Assembly: GCF_039544205.1 (NCBI RefSeq)
Contig: NZ_BAABLF010000013.1
Location: 184,441 to 248,440 of the forward strand
Source: Ferrimonas gelatinilytica
GTDB taxonomy: Bacteria > Pseudomonadota > Gammaproteobacteria > Enterobacterales > Shewanellaceae
Length of the DNA stretch: 64,000 nucleotides
Reading direction: 5' to 3'
This document shows, in pieces, positions 1 to 7,208 of this stretch. The notes under the pieces are model-generated. The model did no database searches and had not been told where the DNA came from. It was given only the letters and a program-made list of their open reading frames with translations. How positions within the stretch are numbered: the stretch's first letter is position 1; each line of letters opens with the position of its first letter. The translations under genes were made by a program, and so were the position numbers.

Positions 1-954
1 CAGCAGTTGGGTGGCCAGGCGTGGCGAGTCCACTCTATCTACTCGGTCAAGCACGATGTCTGGCTGCAGGGTGCTTATCCTGCCTCGCTGCCGGTCTCGC
101 TCAGCCGTGATGCCCTCGAGCGTATCGGACTCCAGGCCTGGTTTTTGATACTGGGATTGGCCGGTGTGGTTATCTTTGGCGGGGCTTACCTGATCCTGCG
201 TCCCTTGCGCCGCTATACCCAGTTGATGATGACCAGCTCGTCGATCTCGGATCTCCCGCAGGGGGGCTGGCCCAAGGAGCTGGATAGGCTGCACCAGGGG
301 ATCCTCCTGCAGAAACGGCGTAGCGATGATCGGCAGCGGCAACAACTGAACTGGAGTCGTCATACGGTAGCCAAGCTGCAATCGTCCGTAGCCAAGTTGG
401 AGCGGGCGATCGCCGATGGAGAGCTGGGTAGCGTTCGCGCCCAGTATCTGCTGGAGAAGATCCGTCGCCAGCTGCAGTTGCGGCAGCTGACGATGGCCCT
501 GGAGGAGGGCAAGCATGAGGCCAGTGAGCCTCTGTCGCTGGCCGACGAGTTGGCCGCTTGCATCCGCCGGGCCAGGCCTCTTGCGAAGAAACGTCAGTTG
601 ATGATTGAGTTGCAGGATTGCTCCGGATTGGGTCCGGTCGAGCTGCCTCCGGCGGTACTGCAGGTGGTGTTGGATTCTGTGCTCGAGTCGGTATTCCGGC
701 ACAGTCTCCGCGGTGAGCGGGTTGTGATTGCAGTGACCCCTCAGGGGGAGCACCTGAAGCTGACATTTGCGACGCCGCGGCCGGGCGCCGGTTCGGCGGT
801 TCGCCCGGATTGGGGGAGTTCGGAGCAGGGCTCCGCCATCGGTTCCAGTGTGAGACGCCTGGCACAAGCCTATGGCGTTAACCTGGGCGGGGCCGAGCCC
901 CGTGCCAACGTGGGTGCCCAGCAGACCCTGCTGCTGCCCCGCTACCAAGGTTAA
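1..954 (+). CDS. Degenerate sensor histidine kinase, C-terminal part (5' end outside the window)
   Basis: The reading frame is open to the left edge, so the N-terminus is missing. Visible are the end of a periplasmic or sensory region, one membrane segment (FLILGLAGVVIFGGAYLIL) followed by an LRPLRR HAMP-like start, a charged helical region where a DHp domain should sit, and a C-terminal ATPase-like fold ending in VRRLAQAYGVNLGG, which resembles the last part of a HATPase. The usual HE[LI]RTPL phospho-acceptor box is absent (only SRHTVAKLQSSV is seen), the N-box asparagine is not found in VLDSVLESVFRHS, and the glycine-rich G boxes are eroded. Overall it resembles a PhoQ or QseC-type kinase that has lost catalysis. 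The partner regulator would lie upstream, outside the window. It converges on the diguanylate cyclase gene, whose stop is only 8 bp away. Confidence 0.6.
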   Translation, partial: QQLGGQAWRVHSIYSVKHDVWLQGAYPASLPVSLSRDALERIGLQAWFLILGLAGVVIFGGAYLILRPLRRYTQLMMTSSSISDLPQGGWPKELDRLHQGILLQKRRSDDRQRQQLNWSRHTVAKLQSSVAKLERAIADGELGSVRAQYLLEKIRRQLQLRQLTMALEEGKHEASEPLSLADELAACIRRARPLAKKRQLMIELQDCSGLGPVELPPAVLQVVLDSVLESVFRHSLRGERVVIAVTPQGEHLKLTFATPRPGAGSAVRPDWGSSEQGSAIGSSVRRLAQAYGVNLGGAEPRANVGAQQTLLLPRYQG

Positions 955-962
955 CTGAGCCC

Positions 963-2489
963 TCAAGAGAGCGCCGGAAGTGGTGCCGACCGGGCGCATA
1001 CCACCCGGTTTCGGCCCTGCAGCTTGGCCTGATAGAGCGCATCATCTGCCAGTTTCAGGAGCTGTTGTTGCGGCTGCGAGCTGACGTAGACCTCACTGGC
1101 GCAGCCGATGCTGATACTCAGCTTCAAGCTCTCCTTCCCAACGACGTAGGGCCGCTCACTAATGGCCCTGCGGAGCACCTCCGCAACGTGCTGGGCCCCC
1201 TGCTCATTGGTATCCGGCAGCAGGATCACGAACTCCTCTCCCCCAAAACGGCACAAGGCGTCGGCGGGCCGGCGTAGTCTGTAGTAGAGCCGCCGCGCCA
1301 CCTCTTGCAGCACGGCATCGCCCGCAGGATGCCCATAGTTGTCATTAATCTGCTTGAAATAATCAATATCGACCATCAATAGTCCCAAGGGCGTTTGGTT
1401 TCGGGCACTGCATTGAAGCTCTGATCGATACTGGTCGTTGAAGTGCTGCCGGTTGCGCAGTCCTGTGAGTGGGTCAACCAGGCTTTTCTCATGCAGAATG
1501 CGGTTCTTGTCCGTGAGGGAGCGGATCTGGGTTTTCAGCCTGTTGAGGGTCGGCAGATGTGACTCCGGCTGGGGGTCCTGAGGGCGCCTGAGGGCGAGCG
1601 TTCTGGAGAGCTTGAGCAGGGGGCGGGAGAGTTGCGCATACTGCCACAGGAGCAGCAGCGTCAGTGCTATTGCCACAGGCGTGGCCGACCGCAATGGCAG
1701 CTCAATGGCACACAGCAGCAATGGCAGCGGCAACAGACGCTCCATGGCACTGAGTGCGGGGAGCGTCACCTGCCAACACAGCAGAGGACACAGGGTCAGC
1801 AGAGGCAACCAGCTTAGCAGGTTGCTGTCGAGCAGCCACAATGCGTCAATGACCACAGTGCTTACCAGCAGAGCGGCAACCGTCGTGCCCAGGGGCCAGC
1901 GCCATTGGGGCGGTGGGGGAAAGCTGATTGCTGACAGCAAGATTAATAGCGGGGCAGCGACCAGGGGGGGAGTGAGGAAAAACAGCAGCACCCAGACACT
2001 CAGGGCTGCCTGTTGCAGCAAACGCCGAGTTTGCCCGGCACTCAGCATCAGTTGGATGGAGAAAAGGGCCGCGGCAGCGCCGGCCAGTAGCGCACTGAGG
2101 CGAGCGTTTGCGGGACCAGTCCAGAGTCGGGCGCTGCCCATGGGCTGCCACTGCAACTGCACTAGGGCGGGCTTGTCGAAGGTAAATTGCTGCACCGGTT
2201 GGGTAAGGGTACTGACACCGAGGGTACTCAGCAGTACCTCGGGGCCCTGCTGTAACTGTAGCGACTGCGGCGTAACGCTGAACAGGTTCAGTGGATGGTG
2301 AGCATCGAGAAGCAGGGTGCGGGGGCGCTCGTTCAGGGGCGCGAGCCCCAGCGGGGTGGCCAGCTCCAATGCAAAATAGAAAACCCCCAGGCAGAGCAGT
2401 ATGCCCACCCCACCTCGAAGCCATCCGATACCGGTTATTGCCATCCTTGCCATTAACCAATCCATTCCATGGTGAGTCATTTTTAACAT
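963..2489 (-). CDS. Membrane-bound diguanylate cyclase (GGDEF domain)
   Basis: This 508-residue protein should make cyclic-di-GMP from two GTP. The first half is membrane-embedded: one N-terminal segment (about residues 22–45), a periplasmic stretch of about 90 residues, then several hydrophobic segments to about residue 300, an arrangement like 7TM sensor modules. A short coiled linker leads to a C-terminal GGDEF domain of about 165 residues with VDPLTGLRNR at its start, the metal-binding DIDYFKQIND, and an intact GGEEF active site. RPAD sits exactly five residues before GGEEF and is a textbook RxxD inhibitory site, so feedback inhibition by c-di-GMP is expected. No EAL domain is present. 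The signal sensed cannot be told from sequence. Confidence 0.9.
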   Translation of the reverse strand: MLKMTHHGMDWLMARMAITGIGWLRGGVGILLCLGVFYFALELATPLGLAPLNERPRTLLLDAHHPLNLFSVTPQSLQLQQGPEVLLSTLGVSTLTQPVQQFTFDKPALVQLQWQPMGSARLWTGPANARLSALLAGAAAALFSIQLMLSAGQTRRLLQQAALSVWVLLFFLTPPLVAAPLLILLSAISFPPPPQWRWPLGTTVAALLVSTVVIDALWLLDSNLLSWLPLLTLCPLLCWQVTLPALSAMERLLPLPLLLCAIELPLRSATPVAIALTLLLLWQYAQLSRPLLKLSRTLALRRPQDPQPESHLPTLNRLKTQIRSLTDKNRILHEKSLVDPLTGLRNRQHFNDQYRSELQCSARNQTPLGLLMVDIDYFKQINDNYGHPAGDAVLQEVARRLYYRLRRPADALCRFGGEEFVILLPDTNEQGAQHVAEVLRRAISERPYVVGKESLKLSISIGCASEVYVSSQPQQQLLKLADDALYQAKLQGRNRVVCARSAPLPALS

Positions 2490-2557
2490 TTACAGATCCG
2501 GCGGGCCAGCCTAATTTTTCTTATTAAAATCACCTAGTTCTGACTTAAGGAGACCCT

Positions 2558-3190
2558 ATGCAACCGGTATTCTTCGCACTGCTGTCGCGAATGCAGAATG
2601 TGCATAGATGGGGGAAGTCCAACCCAACGCGCACGGAAAATGTGGCAGAGCACAGCTTTCAGGTCGCCCTGTTTGCTCACGCCCTGGGGGTGATCCGCAA
2701 CCGGGTATTCCCTGACCAGCCCCCTTTGGATGAGAACCAGCTGGCGGTAGCAGCCCTGTTCCACGATGCCCCTGAGGTGCTGACCGAGGATGTGAACAGC
2801 GGGGTGAAGTACGCGGCACCAAGGATGCTGGCGCTTTGCCGGGAGATGGAGGCGATCGCAGCCGACCTGATGCTGGGCACCATCCCCGAGGTGCTCAAGC
2901 CCAGCTACGCCCCTCTGCTTGGTCATGATGAGGAGGAGGAGCTAGCCCGATTCGTCAAGGCGGCAGATCTGCTCTCCGCCTATACCAAGGCGCTGTCAGA
3001 GCTTAGGGCGGGTAATACCGAGTTTGAAGGGACGGAGCGGAAAGTGCTGGCGGCGCTGCAGCCCTTTATCGACGATCTCCCGGAGGTGGGTTGGTTCATG
3101 GCCCACTTCGTGCCGGCTTTCCATATGACCATCGATGATCTGGTGGAGGCGGCATTTGAGCCTCAGGGCACAAGTGGGGAGAAAGAGTAG
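2558..3190 (+). CDS. yfbR: 5'-deoxynucleotidase YfbR (HD-domain nucleotide phosphatase)
   Basis: The 210-residue protein matches YfbR, which dephosphorylates dNMPs and supplies deoxynucleosides for salvage and thymidylate balance. HD-domain metal ligands are visible: the first histidine in VAEHSFQVALFAHAL, the HD pair in LFHDAPEVLTEDV, and an aspartate in VKAADLLSAYTKAL. The HRW motif near residue 17 and the glutamate three residues after HD, which set 5'-deoxynucleotide specificity in the E. coli enzyme, are kept. The segment after HD reads NSGVKYAAP where the E. coli protein has a PTPVKY sequence, a modest divergence. The ATG follows an AAGGAG ribosome site. It stands alone between two genes of unrelated function. 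Confidence 0.93.
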   Translation: MQPVFFALLSRMQNVHRWGKSNPTRTENVAEHSFQVALFAHALGVIRNRVFPDQPPLDENQLAVAALFHDAPEVLTEDVNSGVKYAAPRMLALCREMEAIAADLMLGTIPEVLKPSYAPLLGHDEEEELARFVKAADLLSAYTKALSELRAGNTEFEGTERKVLAALQPFIDDLPEVGWFMAHFVPAFHMTIDDLVEAAFEPQGTSGEKE

Positions 3191-3250
3191 GACGGTGTGG
3201 CCGAAATATGAGATAAACGTATAAACAAACTATTTATAATCGGAAAACCC

Positions 3251-4156
3251 ATGAGCAAACTTCCGAGCCTAAAGAATCTCTACTACCTGGTGCAGCTGCA
3301 CCGAGAGCAAAACTTCAATCGAGCCGCCAAGGCGTGCCACGTCAGCCAGTCGACCCTCTCCTCCGGGATCCAGAACCTGGAGGAGCAGCTCGGTGGTCAG
3401 TTGATCGAACGGGACCACAAATCCTTTATGTTCACGGCATTGGGCGAGGAGGTGGTCAATCGCTCGCGAAACCTGCTGGCGTCGGTTCAGGAGATGACGG
3501 ACCTGGCCCGAAGCGCGGGTGAACCTATGTCCGGCACCATCCGCCTGGGTTGCATCCCTACCATCGCCCCGTTTCTGCTTAATCGGGTCGTTAAGGTCGT
3601 TGGCAAGGAGTACCCGGGCCTCAGCCTACTGCTTCGGGAGGACACCACGGAAAACCTAATCGCGGCCTTGGGCAGTGGTGAGCTGGACCTGCTTCTCCTG
3701 GCGTTACCGGTGGATACCAGCGGCTTCCACAGCATGTCCGTGGGCGTGGACCCCTTCAAGCTGGTTGCTCATCGGGATCAGCCTTTGCTGGGGGAGATCG
3801 AGTATGAGGCCCTGCCGGATGAGAGTATCTTCCTGTTGCAGCGGGAGCATTGCATCACCGGCCATGCTATCAGTGCCTGTGAGATGAAAAACCGGACGAA
3901 GATTAATCCATTTGCTGCCACCAGCCTGCATACCTTGGTGCAGATGGTGGACAGCAAACTGGGCACCACATTCCTGCCGCAGATGGCGATCGATGCGGGC
4001 ATTCTCAATGGTACGGACCTGGAGGTATACCAGCCTCCTGGAGAAGCGCCCTACCGGGAGATAGGTTTGGTCTGGCGCCAGACCTCGAGTCGCCTGCGTA
4101 CTTTCAGGACACTTGGGCAACTGATCCAGACACTGTTGCCGGCGAAGGGGCCGTAA
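3251..4156 (+). CDS. oxyR: LysR-type peroxide sensor OxyR
   Basis: A 301-residue LysR regulator with an N-terminal winged helix-turn-helix (about residues 5–63, FNRAAKACHVSQSTLSSGIQ) and a substrate-type effector domain. Two cysteines, C201 and C210 in EHCITGHAISAC, have the nine-residue spacing of the redox pair (C199/C208) of E. coli OxyR, which form a disulfide with hydrogen peroxide and switch on catalase, Dps and related genes. The position next to cyaC and mutH matches the oxyR of Shewanella. Its 3' end overlaps the end of cyaC by 53 bp on the opposite strand. An AT-rich 60-bp region precedes the ATG. Confidence 0.92.
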   Translation: MSKLPSLKNLYYLVQLHREQNFNRAAKACHVSQSTLSSGIQNLEEQLGGQLIERDHKSFMFTALGEEVVNRSRNLLASVQEMTDLARSAGEPMSGTIRLGCIPTIAPFLLNRVVKVVGKEYPGLSLLLREDTTENLIAALGSGELDLLLLALPVDTSGFHSMSVGVDPFKLVAHRDQPLLGEIEYEALPDESIFLLQREHCITGHAISACEMKNRTKINPFAATSLHTLVQMVDSKLGTTFLPQMAIDAGILNGTDLEVYQPPGEAPYREIGLVWRQTSSRLRTFRTLGQLIQTLLPAKGP

Positions 4157-5207
4157 CGGCGTAAACCTCGACCTCATGCTGCTTGCCTTTTAATCGCATG
4201 GGACCGATGGAATCCAGCTGGTAATGGTTATCCTGCGCCAGCTGGGACGCAATCTGTCCGGAGATCAGCAGATCACGCTTCAGGGGACCGCACTGGTCCT
4301 GCAAGCGGGCCAGGGTGTTGAGCACGTCAGAAAAGTAGCTGATCTCCTGCTTGGTCACGCCCACGACGGCGGTCATCACCTTTCCTCCATGGACGGCACC
4401 CTTGAATCTGGGTAGGAAACCGTACTGCTCCTGGAAGTAGTGTCGGTTCCAGTACAGCATCTGTACGAACTCGTGGTAGAGATCCAGCGGCCGCTCCAGC
4501 TCCTGTCGGGGCCCCATCTTCCAGCTGATCATGACCGCATCACCGATGTAACGGTAGATCTCCCCCCGCTGCTGCTGAACGCAGCGAGAAAGCAGGTCGA
4601 AACAATCCTGCACCAGGCGGCTGAAGCGGTAATCACCCAGGGCTTCCGCGTGTGCGGTTGAGCCGACCATATCGATATAGAGGAACAACCGGTGCTCCTG
4701 CCGTGGACGGTGATACTTGCCAAGCCCCATGTTGATCAGGTTGCGCTGGCCCACCAGCAACACCATCTGCTCCAGGAACGCCAGACAGAGACGTACCCAA
4801 ACCAGGTAGATAATCAGTGATTGAGTGGCCGGGCTATTGAGGATGTTCTGGGTGAGTGCGCTGTACTCCAAGTCCAGGTGCGGGGAGGGGGTCCAGGTGT
4901 TGATCCAGAGCGTGATTTTGATCAGCAGCAGTGCCCCGATCAACAGGAAAAGGCCCTTGAAGACGACGATCACCACATAGCTCATGCGGCGGATAGGGCT
5001 GGTGGCGCTGATCAGGTTGGATAGCCAGTGCAGGCAGCCCAGAATGGTTCCGAGATAGAGGCTCAGCGTGATCATGTCGGCGCTGGTGGCAGCCCACGCC
5101 ATCGTCTCCGGGCTTTGGGCATACCGGAAGAAGACAAAGACACCCATCGCCAAAGTCCAGGCGATAACAGCGAAGGTAAATTTTCTGAGTTCGTGGCCAG
5201 CTTGCAA
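4104..5207 (-). CDS. cyaC: Membrane-bound class III adenylate cyclase (CyaC type)
   Basis: The 367-residue protein has four predicted membrane segments in its first 155 residues and a cytoplasmic CHD/guanylate-cyclase-type domain from about 175 to 350. The first metal-binding aspartate is in FLYIDMVGST, the second in YRYIGDAVMISW, and SDVLNTLARLQ holds the adenine- and transition-state-contacting D, N and R of class III cyclases, so cAMP production is expected. In Shewanella the equivalent gene beside oxyR and mutH encodes the main cAMP source for Crp-controlled anaerobic respiration. No ATG lies between the upstream in-frame stop and the domain, so a TTG start at 5207 was taken; the first internal ATG is 20 codons later, inside the first membrane segment. 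No strong ribosome site is visible. Confidence 0.85.
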   Translation of the reverse strand: MQAGHELRKFTFAVIAWTLAMGVFVFFRYAQSPETMAWAATSADMITLSLYLGTILGCLHWLSNLISATSPIRRMSYVVIVVFKGLFLLIGALLLIKITLWINTWTPSPHLDLEYSALTQNILNSPATQSLIIYLVWVRLCLAFLEQMVLLVGQRNLINMGLGKYHRPRQEHRLFLYIDMVGSTAHAEALGDYRFSRLVQDCFDLLSRCVQQQRGEIYRYIGDAVMISWKMGPRQELERPLDLYHEFVQMLYWNRHYFQEQYGFLPRFKGAVHGGKVMTAVVGVTKQEISYFSDVLNTLARLQDQCGPLKRDLLISGQIASQLAQDNHYQLDSIGPMRLKGKQHEVEVYAVTAPSPATVSGSVAQVS

Positions 5208-5332
5208 GATAAAGTACTGCTGTATCGCTTAGTAGGAAAGGAAAATAGGGTTGTGCGCGGCGGATTCTAATCAATTAGCTCCGCTTCATCTAGTGACCTA
5301 AGGCACTATCAACGCAATAAAGATGATCCATG

Positions 5333-6001
5333 TCATAGAAAATGGCTTTGCAGCAATGCCTTGGTAAATCGGCTTCGAAGATAAAAACCTCGGGGTAGGG
5401 TGCGGATCACCTCGCCCTCCGGGCCAATGGCATCGGTAAGGACCCGACGGTTGGCGGCTTTAGGGCGTAGCTGAAGTACTTCCCCCTGGTGGGCGGTGAT
5501 GCGTTCGACCTGCCCCAAGGCGACCTGTTCGGTTAGCTCCTCCCAATCTTGCTGCAGCTGCTGCATCTGGTCGGGCGTGGGGTGCCAGAGCAACGGCATA
5601 CCGATGATCCGATCCGAGGGGGGCAGGCGGCGATCACCCTGGATCGGGATCCAGAGCACCTGCCGTAACTTGTGGTACACCACCGAATCCTGCCATCTCA
5701 GCCCCTGCAGACCCGTCAAGGGGCAGACACAGATGTAGGTGGACTCCAGCGGGGCACCCTGGTTGTCCACGGGAATGGTTTTCAGCTCCACGCCCAACTC
5801 GGGGAAGTCGGGTTCGGGGCGAGAACCGGCGCTGGCACCCAGCCAAAGCTCCAGCAACTGGCCGCTCCAGCCCTTGTGGCGGCGCAGGTCTTGCGGTGGC
5901 TGAACCTGCAATGCCAAAGCCAATTCACCGAGTTGCCAGCCGGCAATATGGTGGGCACGTTCGAGCAGTTGGTCGATGGAGGTGGGTGGGGGGATTTGCA
6001 T
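5333..6001 (-). CDS. mutH: DNA mismatch repair endonuclease MutH
   Basis: This 222-residue protein matches MutH, which is activated by MutS–MutL and nicks the unmethylated strand at hemimethylated GATC sites. The catalytic D-x6-E-x-K triad is visible as D65, E72 and K74 in PDFPELGVELK, with the same spacing as D70/E77/K79 of E. coli. The C-terminal part (GFYLRSRFTKALL) matches the DNA-recognition end of the family. Its presence implies Dam methylation in this organism. The gene diverges from rppH across a 646-bp region rich in DnaA boxes, the same neighbourhood as in E. coli. Confidence 0.95.
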   Translation of the reverse strand: MQIPPPTSIDQLLERAHHIAGWQLGELALALQVQPPQDLRRHKGWSGQLLELWLGASAGSRPEPDFPELGVELKTIPVDNQGAPLESTYICVCPLTGLQGLRWQDSVVYHKLRQVLWIPIQGDRRLPPSDRIIGMPLLWHPTPDQMQQLQQDWEELTEQVALGQVERITAHQGEVLQLRPKAANRRVLTDAIGPEGEVIRTLPRGFYLRSRFTKALLQSHFL

Positions 6002-6210
6002 GGCGGCATTATAAAGTCACGCCCCTCAGACCACCAGCCCCACCGACCGCTCATTGCCCAGCGGGTGCGGTTATAAAATCACCACTTTTTCATCTCGAGA
6101 GTTACCAACAGACCTTTTTTAGGATAAGTGAATGAAAATATGGGATTTATCATGTCCCTGTTTGGCAGCTTTTCCCGAATTGTCCCCACTCTGGGGAAAC
6201 TTGGGGGGCA

Positions 6211-6563
6211 TTATGCACAGTCTCATCCACAAGATGTTGGGATAACTGATAAAACTTGCCGTAAACCTCGGGCTCATTGGGCAAGTCCCGGCAAGGATCG
6301 GATCAAAATGTGGATAACCTTGGGGGTTTTCGAGGACTTCCGGATCTTGTGCCCGATTGTCGAATCCCTGAGCAAATTCCTGTGTTCTACGACAAGCGCA
6401 CTCGGCTTTTATTTATGTGCATGATTTTTATCTGTTTATTTTTGTTTCGTGGGTGGTTTATATACCCTGGGCGATAGGGGAGTGTGGTTATCATACAGAT
6501 CCTGACAGTTATTCACCTGGTTATCCACAGAGTCTGTGGGTATCTTCTGTTTATAACTTGCCG
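6211..6563. other. DnaA-box cluster between mutH and rppH, probable DARS2-like DnaA-reactivating sequence
   Basis: The 646 bp between mutH and rppH carry no convincing gene. They contain three perfect TTATNCACA DnaA boxes: 6211–6219 (plus), 6309–6317 (minus) and 6521–6529 (plus). Near-matches (one mismatch) lie at 6223–6231 and 6509–6517, and a weaker inverted box (two mismatches) at 6535–6543. The near-matches sit exactly 12 bp from a perfect box, giving two tandem pairs. In E. coli, as I recall, the DnaA-reactivating locus DARS2 lies in this same mutH–rppH gap of similar length. By position and box content this is most likely the orthologous locus, which exchanges ADP for ATP on DnaA before initiation. 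I could not place IHF or Fis sites with confidence. It is not the expected place for oriC. Confidence 0.65.
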
Positions 6564-6647
6564 AAGAGGGGCAACGCCACCGCGATTGCTGAGGGGGAGG
6601 CTTTGTGGAACAATCCCAACAAGTTACGAATTTTATCGGAATAGCGT

Positions 6648-7208
6648 GTGATCGATAACGACGGCTTTCGAGCCAATGTTGGGATCATTATCTGTAACCG
6701 ACAGGGTCAGGTTTTGTGGGCACGACGTCATGGCCAACACTCCTGGCAGTTTCCCCAAGGTGGCGTCAATGAGGGTGAAAGCCCGGAACAGACGCTTTAT
6801 CGGGAGCTGTATGAAGAGGTGGGCCTGAAGAAAGAGGATGTCCGCATCCTGGCCCGCAGTCGTTCCTGGTTGCGTTACCGTTTGCCGAAGCGCCTGGTGC
6901 GCCACGACAGCAAACCGGTGTGCATCGGTCAAAAACAGAAATGGTTTCTGCTGCAGATCCAGACTTCAGAGTCCCGTATCAACCTTTCGGCCACGTCTCA
7001 CCCGGAGTTCGATGACTGGCGATGGGTCAGCTACTGGTACCCGGTGCGACAGGTGGTCTCTTTCAAGCGAGAGGTGTACCGTAAGGCTTTAAACGAGTTC
7101 ATTCCGGTGGCCCTCTGGGGTCAACCACCGGTGGCCAAACCCCTCAAATCCAGCTCCAAGGATCGGACGGAGGCACCCCGCCATCGCCGAAGGCGTCGAA
7201 GCCGATGA
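6648..7208 (+). CDS. rppH: RNA pyrophosphohydrolase RppH
   Basis: The 186-residue Nudix hydrolase removes pyrophosphate from the 5' end of transcripts and so triggers RNase E decay. The Nudix box is intact (GGVNEGESPEQTLYRELYEEVG, about residues 38–59, with REL-x-EE). The start MIDNDGFRANVGIIICN and the region KLPKRLVR-type/KPVCIGQKQKWFLL follow the E. coli protein nearly residue for residue, which fixes the GTG start. The C-terminal 20 residues are a basic tail. The stop overlaps the start of ptsP by four bases (ATGA), so the two are translationally coupled, as in E. coli. Confidence 0.95.
   Translation: MIDNDGFRANVGIIICNRQGQVLWARRHGQHSWQFPQGGVNEGESPEQTLYRELYEEVGLKKEDVRILARSRSWLRYRLPKRLVRHDSKPVCIGQKQKWFLLQIQTSESRINLSATSHPEFDDWRWVSYWYPVRQVVSFKREVYRKALNEFIPVALWGQPPVAKPLKSSSKDRTEAPRHRRRRRSR

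Noticed and set aside
6128..6644. Short open frames in the mutH–rppH gap
   Set aside because: Compositions are unlike proteins of this genome, no ribosome sites fit, and the region is better explained by DnaA-box content.
6002..6647. The gap as the chromosomal origin oriC
   Set aside because: The flanking genes are not those of known gammaproteobacterial origins (mnmG, mioC, dnaA) and no AT-rich 13-mer repeats are evident; a DARS2-type site fits better.
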